Shown in pieces: positions 26,844-36,502 of a stretch of DNA of 64,000 bases. The stretch spans positions 124,001-188,000 of the forward strand of contig JABFGH010000004.1 of NCBI GenBank assembly GCA_013112585.1. Reading direction: 5' to 3'. The position numbers were made by a program, and so were the translations under genes. Numbering within the stretch: the stretch's first letter is position 1; every line of letters begins with the position of its first letter. The notes beneath the pieces are model-generated. The model was given only the letters and a program-made list of their open reading frames with translations. It was not told the DNA's origin and ran no database searches. This stretch comes from Ignavibacteriota bacterium. Lineage in GTDB: Bacteria > Bacteroidota > Ignavibacteria > Ignavibacteriales > Melioribacteraceae.

Positions 26844-27950
26844 TTAAACCAATCTGCTAAAAAAATCTTTAAATTTATTGTGTTCAACCGATACACAAAT
26901 TCTTGCAAATTTGGCAGCTTCTTCTTTATTAGTTTGTGTAAAGAAAGAGAGCGCAACGCTGCCGATGTTTGCTTCGAGCAGTTGATCAAAACTTTTATTT
27001 ACTATTACAAAAATACCAATCGGTTTCGAATCTGAGTAAAACTCTTTTGCCAATAAATTATTTTCTTCTAAGTATTCAATATTCTTTGCTATTCCATCTT
27101 TTGTATCTCTTTTAAAATCATCCGATGCCTTGATGCCTTCTTCAGTTGTTAAAAGTTTTTCAACCAAAATTTGAGCAAATGCATTTATTCCATTTGTAGA
27201 ATAAAGTAAATTTGTGTTAAACTCTTTATTAAATTCTTTATCGTTTGTATGAATGAAACCAATGCGCTGACCGCTTAAACCGATTGATTTACTGAAACTT
27301 TCTGAAATGATTACATTATTGAACTCCAGCAGAGATTCGTACATTTTATCAGTTTTATCTTCAAACAATAACCTGTAAGGGCTATCCCAAATTATAACTA
27401 CATTATTGTCATTCAATTTTCTAACAAGTTTTAATAATTCTTCATCATCGTGCTTATCGCCAACCGGATTATTAGGATCACAAATTATTACAGCATCTCC
27501 GCTTAATTGCTCAGCATGCTTATCCAAATAATCAAAACTATTGTAGGAATCAAAGGGCGTGCTATTAATCTTCATTATATTTGTGTAAGCGCCCCAATAA
27601 TATTTTGAGATATGAATTTTATTAACCTTGAGAGTTTTAACAATTAAGTCTAATCCTCCCATTCCGCCGTTAGTAATAAAAATATTATCCGAAGAAGTTT
27701 TGGAATGAAAATAAAAATCGTTTATAGCATTGCGTAAACCCAGGCGACCATTATTAGGCGGATAAACTTGAATGTCATTTGAATTAAAATCAATAAGCGG
27801 AATAATTTTGGAGAGATTAATATTTGTTACTGCATTTACACCTCTATTAAGGTATAAATATTCCTTGCCCGATTCTTTACTCATCTCCCTTAATTTTTCA
27901 CCAATCCCAACAATTGCTGAATATTTTGCGCCGGTCTCATTGATCTTCAT
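26844..27950 (-). CDS. class I/II PLP-dependent aminotransferase
   Basis: A 368-aa fold-type I PLP enzyme. The PLP Lys lies in SESFSKSIGLSGQRIGF. The Asn/Pro landmark is CDPNNPVGDKHDD, and ITNGGMGGLDLI is the cofactor phosphate region. It belongs to the HisC/CobD-like superfamily, but substrate cannot be inferred. It stands alone, facing the histone-like gene, with a long upstream region containing a repeat element. Compare the second HisC-like enzyme at 48491, which is more distant. Confidence 0.82.
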   Translation of the reverse strand: MKINETGAKYSAIVGIGEKLREMSKESGKEYLYLNRGVNAVTNINLSKIIPLIDFNSNDIQVYPPNNGRLGLRNAINDFYFHSKTSSDNIFITNGGMGGLDLIVKTLKVNKIHISKYYWGAYTNIMKINSTPFDSYNSFDYLDKHAEQLSGDAVIICDPNNPVGDKHDDEELLKLVRKLNDNNVVIIWDSPYRLLFEDKTDKMYESLLEFNNVIISESFSKSIGLSGQRIGFIHTNDKEFNKEFNTNLLYSTNGINAFAQILVEKLLTTEEGIKASDDFKRDTKDGIAKNIEYLEENNLLAKEFYSDSKPIGIFVIVNKSFDQLLEANIGSVALSFFTQTNKEEAAKFARICVSVEHNKFKDFFSRLV

Positions 27951-28080
27951 TTTTTTATCCTTTCTTTTTAATAATTAGCTAGCAAAAATAATAAATGTTT
28001 TTTCTGAAACCAGTATAAAACAAATTCACGAAATTATTTTTACGATAATTTAAAAAAACAGTTAAAAAAACTTTAATAAA

Positions 28081-28280
28081 TTTACTTCCTAAATCAGGCT
28101 GCAATTCAGATGTAAAAATATTTTATTTATCTTGTACCACTAACGCGGTTCGATCAAATCTATTAATTCGAGTTCTGCAAACATTCAACTCTTCCAGAGT
28201 CGTTCCCGACCGCAGAGCGGTCAAATGTTTGCGGCATTAAACACACCGCTTATAACAAGAACCACGTTTATAGTTCAACT
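28081..28280. repeat. interspersed multi-hairpin repeat, copy E
   Basis: A non-coding repeat within the 675-bp gene-free stretch 27951-28625. It has an AT-rich leader (28081-28130), then a structured core. The outer stem GCAAACATT (28177-28185) pairs with AATGTTTGC (28224-28232) and encloses two small hairpins, ACTCT-TCC-AGAGT and GACCGC-AGA-GCGGTC. Leader and core recur at about 43021-43235 and 43481-43693. The rest of the gap is AT-rich, with nothing callable. Confidence 0.8.
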
Positions 28281-28625
28281 TCCGTTTAAGTTTTACTGAT
28301 AAAGATTATTACATGTACTTTTAACATTATTAATTTGAAATTACTATTAACAAAAATTTAATTAGTTGAATGAACAAGAAGCATTCTCAAATAATTAACT
28401 AAAAAATATTTGAAAACTAACCTTAATCAAACTTTTTAACCTATTTGAAAGCTATTTCTACATTCATTTACGGCAATTTAATTTCTTGTGAATTTTAACC
28501 TAAATTTATTATATATGGTATAATAATTGAACATTATATTTAGGACAGTTTAAAAACCAACTAAATGACATAATATCTTTTAATTATAAAAGTCAGTTTA
28601 AGACTATGATTTGGAGTAAGTTTTA

Positions 28626-29834
28626 ATGAATATCGAGCCGGTACGTAATTCAACAATTTTAATTGTAGATGATAGTGCAGCAAATCTTGGATTTTTAAGA
28701 GATTATCTGCTGATGTATAAGTTTAAGGTACTAATTGCACAAGATGGGCAAACTGCATTAGATTTAATTACACAAGGGGAGCGCCCCGATTTAGTAATGC
28801 TCGATATTATGATGCCCGGCATGGACGGATTTGAGGTTTGCAAAAGACTTAAAGAAAATGAAGCTACAGTAGATGTACCGGTTATATTTTTAAGTGTTCT
28901 AAGCGAAGCTGCTGATAGACTTAGAGGTTTTGAAATTGGGGCAGTAGATTATATTGATAAACCTTTTCAGAAGGAAGAAGTACTTGCAAGGGTAACTGCA
29001 CAGCTTACGATAAGAAAACAGCAGCAAGATTTAAGAAGAGAAATTAAAGAACGTACACAAGCCGAGAAACAGCTTCAAAAATATACAGAAGAATTAAAAG
29101 AGCTTAATGCTAGCAAAGATAAATTCTTTTCTATAATTGCTCACGATTTGAAAAGCCCCTTCACCGCACTGCTTGGTTTCGCTGATTATCTGACAAGTCA
29201 GCTTGATGAGTTAAGCAAGGATGAAGTTAGAGAATGTTCAACTAATATTTACAAATCGGCGCAGGGTGTTTTTAATTTACTCGAAAATTTACTTCATTGG
29301 TCTTCGATGCAGACAGGCAGAATTGAGTTTGCACCGATGAGTTTTAATCTAAATAAATTGATTGATGAAACCTTTATTCTTTATCAAGTAAATGCATTTA
29401 AGAAAAAAATTACACTTGTAAACGAAATGAATGCAAGTGTTGAAGTGTATGCTGATAGAAAGATGGTTGAAACTATTTTACGTAATCTAATTTCAAATGC
29501 AATTAAATATACACCCGCCGGCGGAGAAGTTGGCATATCTGCAAAACCAAATGAGGAGAAAGTTGAAATTGCTGTATCCGATACAGGTGTTGGAATTTCG
29601 ACTGAACAGATGGCTGCTTTATTTAAAATTGATGAAGATCAAAACGGAATTGGACCCAATAAAGAAATGGGCACCGGAATTGGATTAATACTTTGTAAAG
29701 AGTTCGTAAATAAAAACAACGGTAAAATTTGGGTAGAAAGCAAAATGGGAGAAGGGAGTAAATTTATATTTTCCTTACCTGTCATAAAAATCGAAAATAA
29801 TTGGAGAACGACAAAACTGAATAAAACTTTTTAA
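28626..29834 (+). CDS. response regulator-histidine kinase hybrid
   Basis: A 402-aa protein with an N-terminal REC (about 8-128; LIVDDSAANLGFL, LVMLDIMMPGMDGFE, DYIDKPFQKEE). A helical linker follows, then a kinase core with FFSIIAHDLKSPFTALL, NLISNAIKYTPAGG, SDTGVGIS and GTGIGLILCKEF, all catalytic boxes intact. The REC-first order is typical of regulators that sense an upstream kinase rather than a ligand. The kinase core is a close paralogue of that at 24104. The last dozen residues (after LPVIKIE) look like an unstructured tail. Confidence 0.9.
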   Translation: MNIEPVRNSTILIVDDSAANLGFLRDYLLMYKFKVLIAQDGQTALDLITQGERPDLVMLDIMMPGMDGFEVCKRLKENEATVDVPVIFLSVLSEAADRLRGFEIGAVDYIDKPFQKEEVLARVTAQLTIRKQQQDLRREIKERTQAEKQLQKYTEELKELNASKDKFFSIIAHDLKSPFTALLGFADYLTSQLDELSKDEVRECSTNIYKSAQGVFNLLENLLHWSSMQTGRIEFAPMSFNLNKLIDETFILYQVNAFKKKITLVNEMNASVEVYADRKMVETILRNLISNAIKYTPAGGEVGISAKPNEEKVEIAVSDTGVGISTEQMAALFKIDEDQNGIGPNKEMGTGIGLILCKEFVNKNNGKIWVESKMGEGSKFIFSLPVIKIENNWRTTKLNKTF

Positions 29835-30023
29835 CGCGTCTTATCAATTCTTTTTAATTCCCATCAAAGTATGCCTGCCTTACAATAACAAATTAGTAAG
29901 CAATTTAAATTTGTAAACAGTAAAATTTAACAATTATTCAAAAATTTATTAACTTGGGTTTATATTATTACCCTATATCTTAATTTATGAGTATAATAAA
30001 ATTAATAAATTAAAGGAATTGTA

Positions 30024-32705
30024 ATGGACGACTTGAGAAAAAATGATGACCATGAAATAGAAGATATCGAACTTATAGAATGGTTGGAATCGCTGGAATA
30101 TGTGCTTCAAAACGGAGGACCGGAGAGGGTCAGAGAACTGCTTCATGAACTTGATACCCATGCGCATGAAGCAGGTGTTGATTTACCGTTTACAGCAAAC
30201 ACACCTTACATTAACACAATACCTAAAGATAAGCAGCCTAAATTTCCCGGTGGGAGAGAAATAGAGCGAAGAATAAAAAGTTTAGTACGCTGGAATGCGA
30301 TGGCAATGGTAGTTAGAGCAAATAAGCAGGAAGCCGGAATTGGCGGTCATATTTCAACTTATGCTTCCGCAGCAACCCTGTACGAAATTGCGTTCAACCA
30401 TTTCTTTAAAGGTAAAGATAATATTGCAGATGGAGATCAAATTTATTTCCAGGGTCACGCATCTCCCGGAATTTACGCACGAGCTTATCTCGAAGGAAGA
30501 ATATCAACAGAACAATTAGAGAATTTTAGACGTGAATTAAGTAAAGGAGGCGGTCTCGCTTCCTATCCGCATCCCTGGTCGATGCCTAATTTTTGGGAGT
30601 TTTCAACAGTTTCAATGGGACTTGGACCTATTATGGCAATATACCAAGCCCGGTTTAACAGATACTTAGAAGACAGAGAATTAATTAGAAAAAGTGATAA
30701 CAAAGTTTGGGCATTTTTAGGTGATGGTGAAACTGATGAACCTGAAGCTCTTGGTGCAATTTCACTTGCCAGCAGAGAAAATCTTGATAATTTAATTTTT
30801 GTGATTAATTGTAATCTGCAAAGGCTCGATGGTCCGGTTAGAGGAAATGGAAATATTATTCAAGAACTTGAAGCTGTATTTAGAGGAGCGGGCTGGAATG
30901 TAATTAAAGTAATTTGGGGCGGCGATTGGGATGTTCTGCTCGAACACGATCATTCCGGTAACCTGCTGCGGAGAATGAATGAAAGTATAGATGGTGAATC
31001 GCAGAACTATGTTGTAAGAGGCGGAAAATATATTCGGGATCACTTTTTCGGTAAGTACCCAGAACTTGGAGAACTAGTTAAAAATTATTCCGATGAAGCC
31101 TTAGAAAAAATGAAAAGAGGCGGGCACGATCCTGAAAAGGTTTATGCCGCCTATCAAGCCGCCGTGTCGCATAAAGGTGCGCCTACAGTTATTCTTGCAA
31201 GAACCGTTAAAGGTTACGGTTTGGGTGAAGCAGGCGAAGGCAAAAATATTACTCACCAGCAGAAAAAATTGAATGAAGAGGAACTAAAACATTTTAGAAC
31301 AAGATTCGGCATCCCTATTTCAGATGAGGATGTTTCAAAAGCCCCGTTCTATAAACCTTCTGAAGACAGTGCAGAAATTAAATACTTGAAAGAAAGAAGA
31401 ATAGCGCTTGGAGGATATGTTCCTAAAAGAGTTGTTCGCAATCAGCCGATACATACTCCCCCTGAAGAATTGTTCGAAGAGTTTTATAAAGGTACCGGTG
31501 ACAGGGAAGTTTCCACAACCATGGTTTTTGTTAGAATACTTAATAAGCTATTGAAAGACCGTGAAATTGGAAAACTTATTGTACCCATAGTACCCGATGA
31601 AGCCAGAACATTTGGTATGGAAGCTCTGTTTCGACAAATTGGAATTTATTCTCATATTGGTCAGCTTTACGAACCGGTCGATAGCGACAGTCTTCTTTAT
31701 TATAAAGAAGCAAAAAATGGTCAGATACTTGAAGAAGGTATTACTGAAGCCGGGTCAATGTCATCATTTATTGCTGCCGGTACTGCCTATGCAACGCACG
31801 CAGTTAATACAATTCCTTTCTTCATCTACTATTCAATGTTCGGCTTTCAAAGAGTTGGTGATTTAGCCTGGGCAGCCGCAGATATGCGCTGTAAGGGATT
31901 TCTTATTGGAGGTACTTCCGGAAGAACTACCTTAGCAGGTGAAGGTCTTCAGCATCAAGACGGACAAAGTCATTTACTCTCATATTCAATACCTAATCTT
32001 ATCAGCTACGACCCTGCGTATGCCTATGAGTTGGCTGTGATTATACGCAACGGTATTTACAGAATGTTTGAAAAACAAGAAGATATATTGTTTTACATAA
32101 CTGTTATGAATGAAAATTACGAACAGCCGTCAATGCCAAAAGGAGTTAAGAAGGATCAAATTCTAAAAGGAATGTATAAACTGAAAGCATCAACTAAAAA
32201 AACTTCAAAAGCAAAAGCACATTTATTAGGCAGCGGTACAATACTGAATGAGGTAATCAAAGCAAAAGATATTTTAGAAAAAGATTATAATGTATCAACA
32301 GATGTGTGGAGTGTTACCAGTTATAAAAATCTTCATACAAACGCATTAGAGATTGAAAGATGGAATATGATGAATCCTACAAAAAAAGCGAAAGTACCCT
32401 ACATAAGTGAATTAACAAGCGGCGAAAGCGGAGTGTTTGTAGCGGCTTCTGATTATGTCCAAATATTAAAAGATTCTGTCGCAAAATATGTACCGGGAAA
32501 ACTAATAACCCTTGGAACTTACGGTTTCGGCAGAAGTGAAGGCAGATCTCAGCTGCGTGACTTTTTTGAAGTTGACGCTAAACATATTGCTTATGCAGCA
32601 CTTTACTCCCTTTACAAAGAGAAAAAAATTAAAGTTGAAGTAATTAATAAAGCTATTAAAGAGTTAGGAATTGATGCCAAGAAACCGATTCCGTGGACTG
32701 TATAA
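30024..32705 (+). CDS. aceE: pyruvate dehydrogenase E1 component, homodimeric AceE type
   Basis: An 893-aa single-chain E1 that decarboxylates pyruvate with thiamine diphosphate and reductively acetylates E2 lipoyl groups. The ThDP motif is GDGETDEPEALGA ... NLQRLDGPVRGNG. GHISTYASAATLYEI and FQGHASPGIYARAYLEGR are AceE landmarks, and GGTSGRTTLAGEGLQHQDG is in the C-terminal half. Length matches E. coli AceE (887). A good SD (TTAAAGGAATTG) precedes the ATG. aceF follows after 23 bp. Confidence 0.97.
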   Translation: MDDLRKNDDHEIEDIELIEWLESLEYVLQNGGPERVRELLHELDTHAHEAGVDLPFTANTPYINTIPKDKQPKFPGGREIERRIKSLVRWNAMAMVVRANKQEAGIGGHISTYASAATLYEIAFNHFFKGKDNIADGDQIYFQGHASPGIYARAYLEGRISTEQLENFRRELSKGGGLASYPHPWSMPNFWEFSTVSMGLGPIMAIYQARFNRYLEDRELIRKSDNKVWAFLGDGETDEPEALGAISLASRENLDNLIFVINCNLQRLDGPVRGNGNIIQELEAVFRGAGWNVIKVIWGGDWDVLLEHDHSGNLLRRMNESIDGESQNYVVRGGKYIRDHFFGKYPELGELVKNYSDEALEKMKRGGHDPEKVYAAYQAAVSHKGAPTVILARTVKGYGLGEAGEGKNITHQQKKLNEEELKHFRTRFGIPISDEDVSKAPFYKPSEDSAEIKYLKERRIALGGYVPKRVVRNQPIHTPPEELFEEFYKGTGDREVSTTMVFVRILNKLLKDREIGKLIVPIVPDEARTFGMEALFRQIGIYSHIGQLYEPVDSDSLLYYKEAKNGQILEEGITEAGSMSSFIAAGTAYATHAVNTIPFFIYYSMFGFQRVGDLAWAAADMRCKGFLIGGTSGRTTLAGEGLQHQDGQSHLLSYSIPNLISYDPAYAYELAVIIRNGIYRMFEKQEDILFYITVMNENYEQPSMPKGVKKDQILKGMYKLKASTKKTSKAKAHLLGSGTILNEVIKAKDILEKDYNVSTDVWSVTSYKNLHTNALEIERWNMMNPTKKAKVPYISELTSGESGVFVAASDYVQILKDSVAKYVPGKLITLGTYGFGRSEGRSQLRDFFEVDAKHIAYAALYSLYKEKKIKVEVINKAIKELGIDAKKPIPWTV

Positions 32706-32728
32706 TTGAAAATTAATTTGGATAAAAA

Positions 32729-34456
32729 ATGTTAACTGAATTTAAACTTCCTGAATTAGGTGAAAATATTGAAACGGCTGATATCACAAAAGTATTAGTA
32801 TCAGTCGGAGATAAAATTAAGGTTGATCAATCGGTGTTAGAAATTGAAACCGATAAGGCAACTGTTGAAGTTCCTTCAGAAGTGGAAGGTGTGATTAAAG
32901 AAGTTCTTGTTAAAGACGGAGACCAGGCTAAAGTTGGTGATGTAATTCTAAAAGTGGAAGGGGAAACATCGGACTCTGAACAACCGAAAGAAGACCAAGC
33001 GGGTAAAGCTGAGGAATCAACAGCGGATGAGAAAAAATCCGATGAGACTTTAGAGACTTCCTCAAAAAACGGTGATGAAAATAACCAGGAAAATGTAACC
33101 CAAGAAGAGAGTGAGGAAGAGGACAATAAAACTACCGGCGGTATTATTGAAATTGAACTGCCGGAATTAGGCGAAAATATTGAATCCGCTGATATAACTA
33201 AGGTTTTAGTTTCTAAAGGTGATACAATTGAGATAGACCAAGGTCTGCTCGAAATAGAAACTGATAAAGCTACGGTAGAGGTACCGTCGGAAGTAGCCGG
33301 TACTATTAAAGAAGTCAAGGTTAAAGACGGTGATAGTGCAAAAGTTGGTGATGTAATTTTTGTTGTTGAAACTTCAGGCGGTAAAAAAGCTAAGTCTAAA
33401 AGTGAATCAAAAACAGAGAAGAAATCTGAACCGGTTAAGAAGCCCGATACCCAAAAAGATGAATCGCAAAAAAGTGAGAAAAGTGTATCAACTGAAGTAG
33501 AGAGAAGTGATACAGCAAGTCTCCGAAAAAAAATGAAATCAAGTAAAATTGCTCCCGCCTCGCCAACTGTAAGAAGATTCGCACGTGAAATAGGAATTGA
33601 CATTCATACAGTAAACGGTACAGGTCCCGGCGGAAGAATTTCAATTGATGATGTTAAAGTTTATGCCAAAAGTATTAACGAGCAGATCAGCAAGTCAGGC
33701 GGAACTTTTTCAATGGGTGTTCAGTCGGAATCACTTCCCGATTTTTCAAAGTGGGGTGATGTTGAAAGAAGACCGATGTCTAACATCCGCAGAAAAACTG
33801 CCGAGCATTTATCATACGCGTGGAGTTCTATACCCCATGTTACACAATACGATAAAGCGGATATTACTGAATTGGAAAAATTGCGGAAGAAGTTTGCAAA
33901 GCAAGCCGAAGCCGCCGGGGGAAAATTAACCATAACTGTAATTCTGCTTAAAGTTATTGCATCAGCGCTTAAAAAATTTCCCGAGTTTAATACCAGCGTT
34001 GATATGAGCAATAAAGAAATTATTTACAAAAGCTATGTAAACATTGGTATTGCTGTTGATACGGATAGAGGATTACTTGTTCCCGTAATACGAGATGTTG
34101 ATAAGAAGAATATAATTGAATTGGCTGCAGAACTCACCGAGTTATCGGAAAAAGCACGTGATAAAAAATTATCATTAGATGAAATGCAGGGAGGTAATTT
34201 TTCAATTAGTAATTTAGGAGGAATTGGCGGTACATACTTTACTCCAATTGTTAACGCGCCCGAAACAGCAATACTTGGTGTTTCGCGCGGCAGTAAAGAG
34301 GCAGTACTTATCGACAATGAATTCGTTCCTCGACTATTGCTCCCTCTATCATTATCTTACGACCATAGAGTTATTGACGGAGCTGATGCTGCTCGATTTA
34401 TTAGATGGGTTTCGCAAGCTTTGGAAAACCCGTTTTTACTTAGTTTAGAAGGATAA
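32729..34456 (+). CDS. aceF: pyruvate dehydrogenase E2, dihydrolipoyl acetyltransferase with two lipoyl domains
   Basis: A 575-aa E2 core protein. It has two N-terminal lipoyl domains, each with the lipoylated Lys in IETDKATVEVPSE (about residues 42 and 170), separated by acidic Ser/Glu linkers. The E3/E1-binding domain follows (ASPTVRRFAREIGID, about 275-310, and GTGPGGRISIDDV). The catalytic acyltransferase domain ends in SLSYDHRVIDGADAARF, with the catalytic His and Asp. The linkers are rich in repeats and likely flexible. It forms the acetyl-transfer core with aceE and lpd. Confidence 0.97.
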   Translation: MLTEFKLPELGENIETADITKVLVSVGDKIKVDQSVLEIETDKATVEVPSEVEGVIKEVLVKDGDQAKVGDVILKVEGETSDSEQPKEDQAGKAEESTADEKKSDETLETSSKNGDENNQENVTQEESEEEDNKTTGGIIEIELPELGENIESADITKVLVSKGDTIEIDQGLLEIETDKATVEVPSEVAGTIKEVKVKDGDSAKVGDVIFVVETSGGKKAKSKSESKTEKKSEPVKKPDTQKDESQKSEKSVSTEVERSDTASLRKKMKSSKIAPASPTVRRFAREIGIDIHTVNGTGPGGRISIDDVKVYAKSINEQISKSGGTFSMGVQSESLPDFSKWGDVERRPMSNIRRKTAEHLSYAWSSIPHVTQYDKADITELEKLRKKFAKQAEAAGGKLTITVILLKVIASALKKFPEFNTSVDMSNKEIIYKSYVNIGIAVDTDRGLLVPVIRDVDKKNIIELAAELTELSEKARDKKLSLDEMQGGNFSISNLGGIGGTYFTPIVNAPETAILGVSRGSKEAVLIDNEFVPRLLLPLSLSYDHRVIDGADAARFIRWVSQALENPFLLSLEG

Positions 34457-34482
34457 AAAATTCTTTTGCCCCAATGGTGGTT

Positions 34483-34606
34483 TGTCATTGCGAATCCGTC
34501 GGCTGACGGATGAAGCAATCTCTAGATTGGGATTACTTCGTCGCAAAAAACGACTCTCCGCCGCGCCTGCCTGTCGGCAGACAGGGCGGATAAACTCGTA
34601 ATGACA
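34483..34606. repeat. palindromic repeat between aceF and lpd (GTCATTGCGA family)
   Basis: TGTCATTGCGA (34483-34493) pairs with TCGTAATGACA (34596-34606) as an outer inverted repeat. Inside are CCGTCGGCTGACGG and a GCCTGCCTGTCGGCAGACAGG hairpin. It contains no ORF. A related element is at 63853-63932. Similar GTCATTGCGA...GAAGCAATC repeats occur in many bacterial genomes. The remainder of the 249-bp gap (34457-34705) is unremarkable. Confidence 0.75.
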
Positions 34607-34705
34607 GTTTGGAATTGCCGTTCTGAATGGAGACCTATCTTGTCGAAATGAAGAATCTCTTTGAAATAATAGTAGAAATTAAAAAGTATTTATGCGGAGA
34701 AATTA

Positions 34706-36124
34706 ATGTCAACAAAAACTCAAATTGCTGTTTTAGGCGGCGGACCCGGTGGTTATGCTGCAGCTTTTTTAGCTGCCGATCTCGGAATGAAAGTTACACT
34801 AATTGATAAGGATGTGAACCCCGGCGGAGTTTGTCTCTACCGAGGATGTATTCCTTCAAAAGCATTGCTGCATGTTGCTAAATTAATTCACGAAACCGAA
34901 ATATCTAAAAATTGGGGTGTAACTTATTCAAAACCTAAAATTGATTTGGATAAACTGCGTGAGTTTAAAAATGGTGTAGTTAATAAAAATACCGGCGGAC
35001 TTGGGCAATTAGTTAAAGCTCGTAAAATAAACTACATACAAGGAACAGGGTCGTTTGTAAATTCAAATACAATTTATGTTGATAAGGCGGATGGAAGCCA
35101 TGATGAAATTGAATTTGAAAATGCAATTCTCGCTACCGGCTCACTCCCAACAAAAATTCCCGGTTTATCAATTGATTCAGAACGAGTTATGGATTCTACA
35201 GATGCACTTGAATTAAAGGACGTGCCTAAAACTTTGCTGGTTATCGGCGGCGGTTATATAGGTTTGGAAATGGGCTCGGTTTATTCTGCACTCGGCAGTA
35301 AAGTTACTGTTGTTGAAATGATGCCCGGAATTTTACCCGGAGCTGATAAAGATCTGGTTAATGTTCTTTCAAGAAGTATAACACCAAAATTTGAAGCAAT
35401 ACATACGAATACTAAAGTAACAGATTTAAGTGATACCGGTAAAAAAATCAAAGTAAAACTTGAAGGTGAAAAAATTGAAAAAACGGAACAGGAATTTGAT
35501 AAAGTTTTAATTTCTGTTGGTCGTAGTCCGGCAACAAAAGGATTGGGCTTAGAGAACACTAACGTAAAAATAAATGAACGCGGATTTGTTGAAGTTAACG
35601 AGCAGGGGAAAACAAGCGATAATTCAATTTACGCAATTGGTGATATTGTAGGCGGGGCAATGCTCGCGCATAAAGCATCAGCGGAAGGCAAGGTTGCAGT
35701 TGAAGCAATTGCAGGTCATAATGTTGCTTTTGAACCGAATGCAATTCCTGCTGTTGTTTTTACTGATCCTGAATTAGCCTGGGCTGGGTTAACGGAAATC
35801 GAAGCCAAAGAAAAAGGTATTAAAGTGGAAGTTGCAAGATTTCCGTGGGCTGCTTCGGGAAGGGCAACAACTTTGGACCGCAACGATGGTATGACAAAAT
35901 TAATAATTGATCCCGAAACTGAACGAGTATTGGGAATGGGCGTGGTTGGCGCCGGCGCAGGAGAACTAATTGCCGAAGGTGTGCTTGCTGTTGAAATGGC
36001 GGCACTTGCTAAAGATGTTGCTCTAAGTATTCATCCTCACCCAACATTGTCTGAGACTGTTATGGAATCTGCGGAAGTTTACTTTGGTGAGAGTACTCAT
36101 TTGTACCGACCGAAGAGAAAATAA
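34706..36124 (+). CDS. lpdA: dihydrolipoyl dehydrogenase (E3)
   Basis: A 472-aa flavoprotein that reoxidises dihydrolipoyl-E2 with NAD+. The FAD motif is AVLGGGPGGYAAAFLAADLG. The redox disulphide is in GGVCLYRGCIPSKALLH, the NAD motif in LLVIGGGYIGLEMGSVY, and the second FAD motif in NSIYAIGDIVGG. The C-terminal HPHPTLSETVMES carries the catalytic His. It is 250 bp from aceF with a repeat between, but same strand, and is followed by a clear terminator. It probably serves the pyruvate dehydrogenase and possibly other 2-oxoacid complexes. Confidence 0.97.
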   Translation: MSTKTQIAVLGGGPGGYAAAFLAADLGMKVTLIDKDVNPGGVCLYRGCIPSKALLHVAKLIHETEISKNWGVTYSKPKIDLDKLREFKNGVVNKNTGGLGQLVKARKINYIQGTGSFVNSNTIYVDKADGSHDEIEFENAILATGSLPTKIPGLSIDSERVMDSTDALELKDVPKTLLVIGGGYIGLEMGSVYSALGSKVTVVEMMPGILPGADKDLVNVLSRSITPKFEAIHTNTKVTDLSDTGKKIKVKLEGEKIEKTEQEFDKVLISVGRSPATKGLGLENTNVKINERGFVEVNEQGKTSDNSIYAIGDIVGGAMLAHKASAEGKVAVEAIAGHNVAFEPNAIPAVVFTDPELAWAGLTEIEAKEKGIKVEVARFPWAASGRATTLDRNDGMTKLIIDPETERVLGMGVVGAGAGELIAEGVLAVEMAALAKDVALSIHPHPTLSETVMESAEVYFGESTHLYRPKRK

Positions 36125-36159
36125 GTTTATTTAATATTGTATTATTCAAACAGCTGAAC

Positions 36160-36194
36160 AAAAGCCCGACTTTTTAGAAAAGTCGGGCTTTTTA
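36160..36194 (+). terminator. Rho-independent terminator after lpd
   Basis: A hairpin AAAGCCCGACTTTT-TAG-AAAAGTCGGGCTTT followed by a T-run, 36 bp after the lpd stop. Close variants of the same CCCGACTT...AAGTCGGG hairpin recur at 36411-36445 and 38506-38540. Confidence 0.85.
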
Positions 36195-36211
36195 ATTTCG
36201 TACAGTAACGT

Positions 36212-36300
36212 AGATTGCTCGTGCCAAGGGCATCATTTTGTGGCAATCTGCGTTTAAAAAACAGATTGTCACAAAGTGATCCCGTTAGGACAAGCAATCT
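36212..36300. repeat. long imperfect palindrome (REP/MITE-like)
   Basis: GATTGCT near 36212 pairs with AGCAATC near 36299, and an inner GGCAATCTG pairs with CAGATTGTC around a TTTAAAAAA centre. The whole can fold as one imperfect hairpin of about 88 bp. A shortened version is at about 38330-38395, missing the middle of one arm. It is non-coding. Confidence 0.7.
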
Positions 36301-36502
36301 ATTTTACTATTCCAATCACAACCGAAATGAATTTCGGTTTACATGTAACTCGAAATTTATTTCGAGAGTGAATTATTAATATTTTAATTTGCACACAAAT
36401 AGTTTAAAAGCAAAAACCCGACTTCTCCAAAAAGTCGGGTTTTTACAAAGCATTGAATATTATTTGTTTTAACTAAAAAGTAAAACTTATTCCAATATTA
36501 AA
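36293..36502. repeat. direct repeat copy 1, flanking the T9SS gene
   Basis: 88 bases (36293-36380) look identical by eye to 38388-38475. Similarity continues through the terminator to about 36502. The block holds two tandem hairpins, AACCGAAAT-GA-ATTTCGGTT (36320-36339) and CTCGAAAT-TT-ATTTCGAG (36349-36366). With copy 2 it brackets the gene at 36543-38075. Confidence 0.85.
36411..36445. terminator. Rho-independent terminator hairpin within direct repeat 1
   Basis: AAAAACCCGACTT-CTCCAA-AAGTCGGGTTTTT has A- and T-runs on both sides and could act on either strand. It lies about 100 bp beyond the end of the minus-strand T9SS gene. Confidence 0.75.

Noticed and set aside
32827-33603. 258-aa minus-strand frame inside aceF
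   Set aside because: Shadow of the repetitive acidic linkers and lipoyl domains of aceF; there is no gene context.
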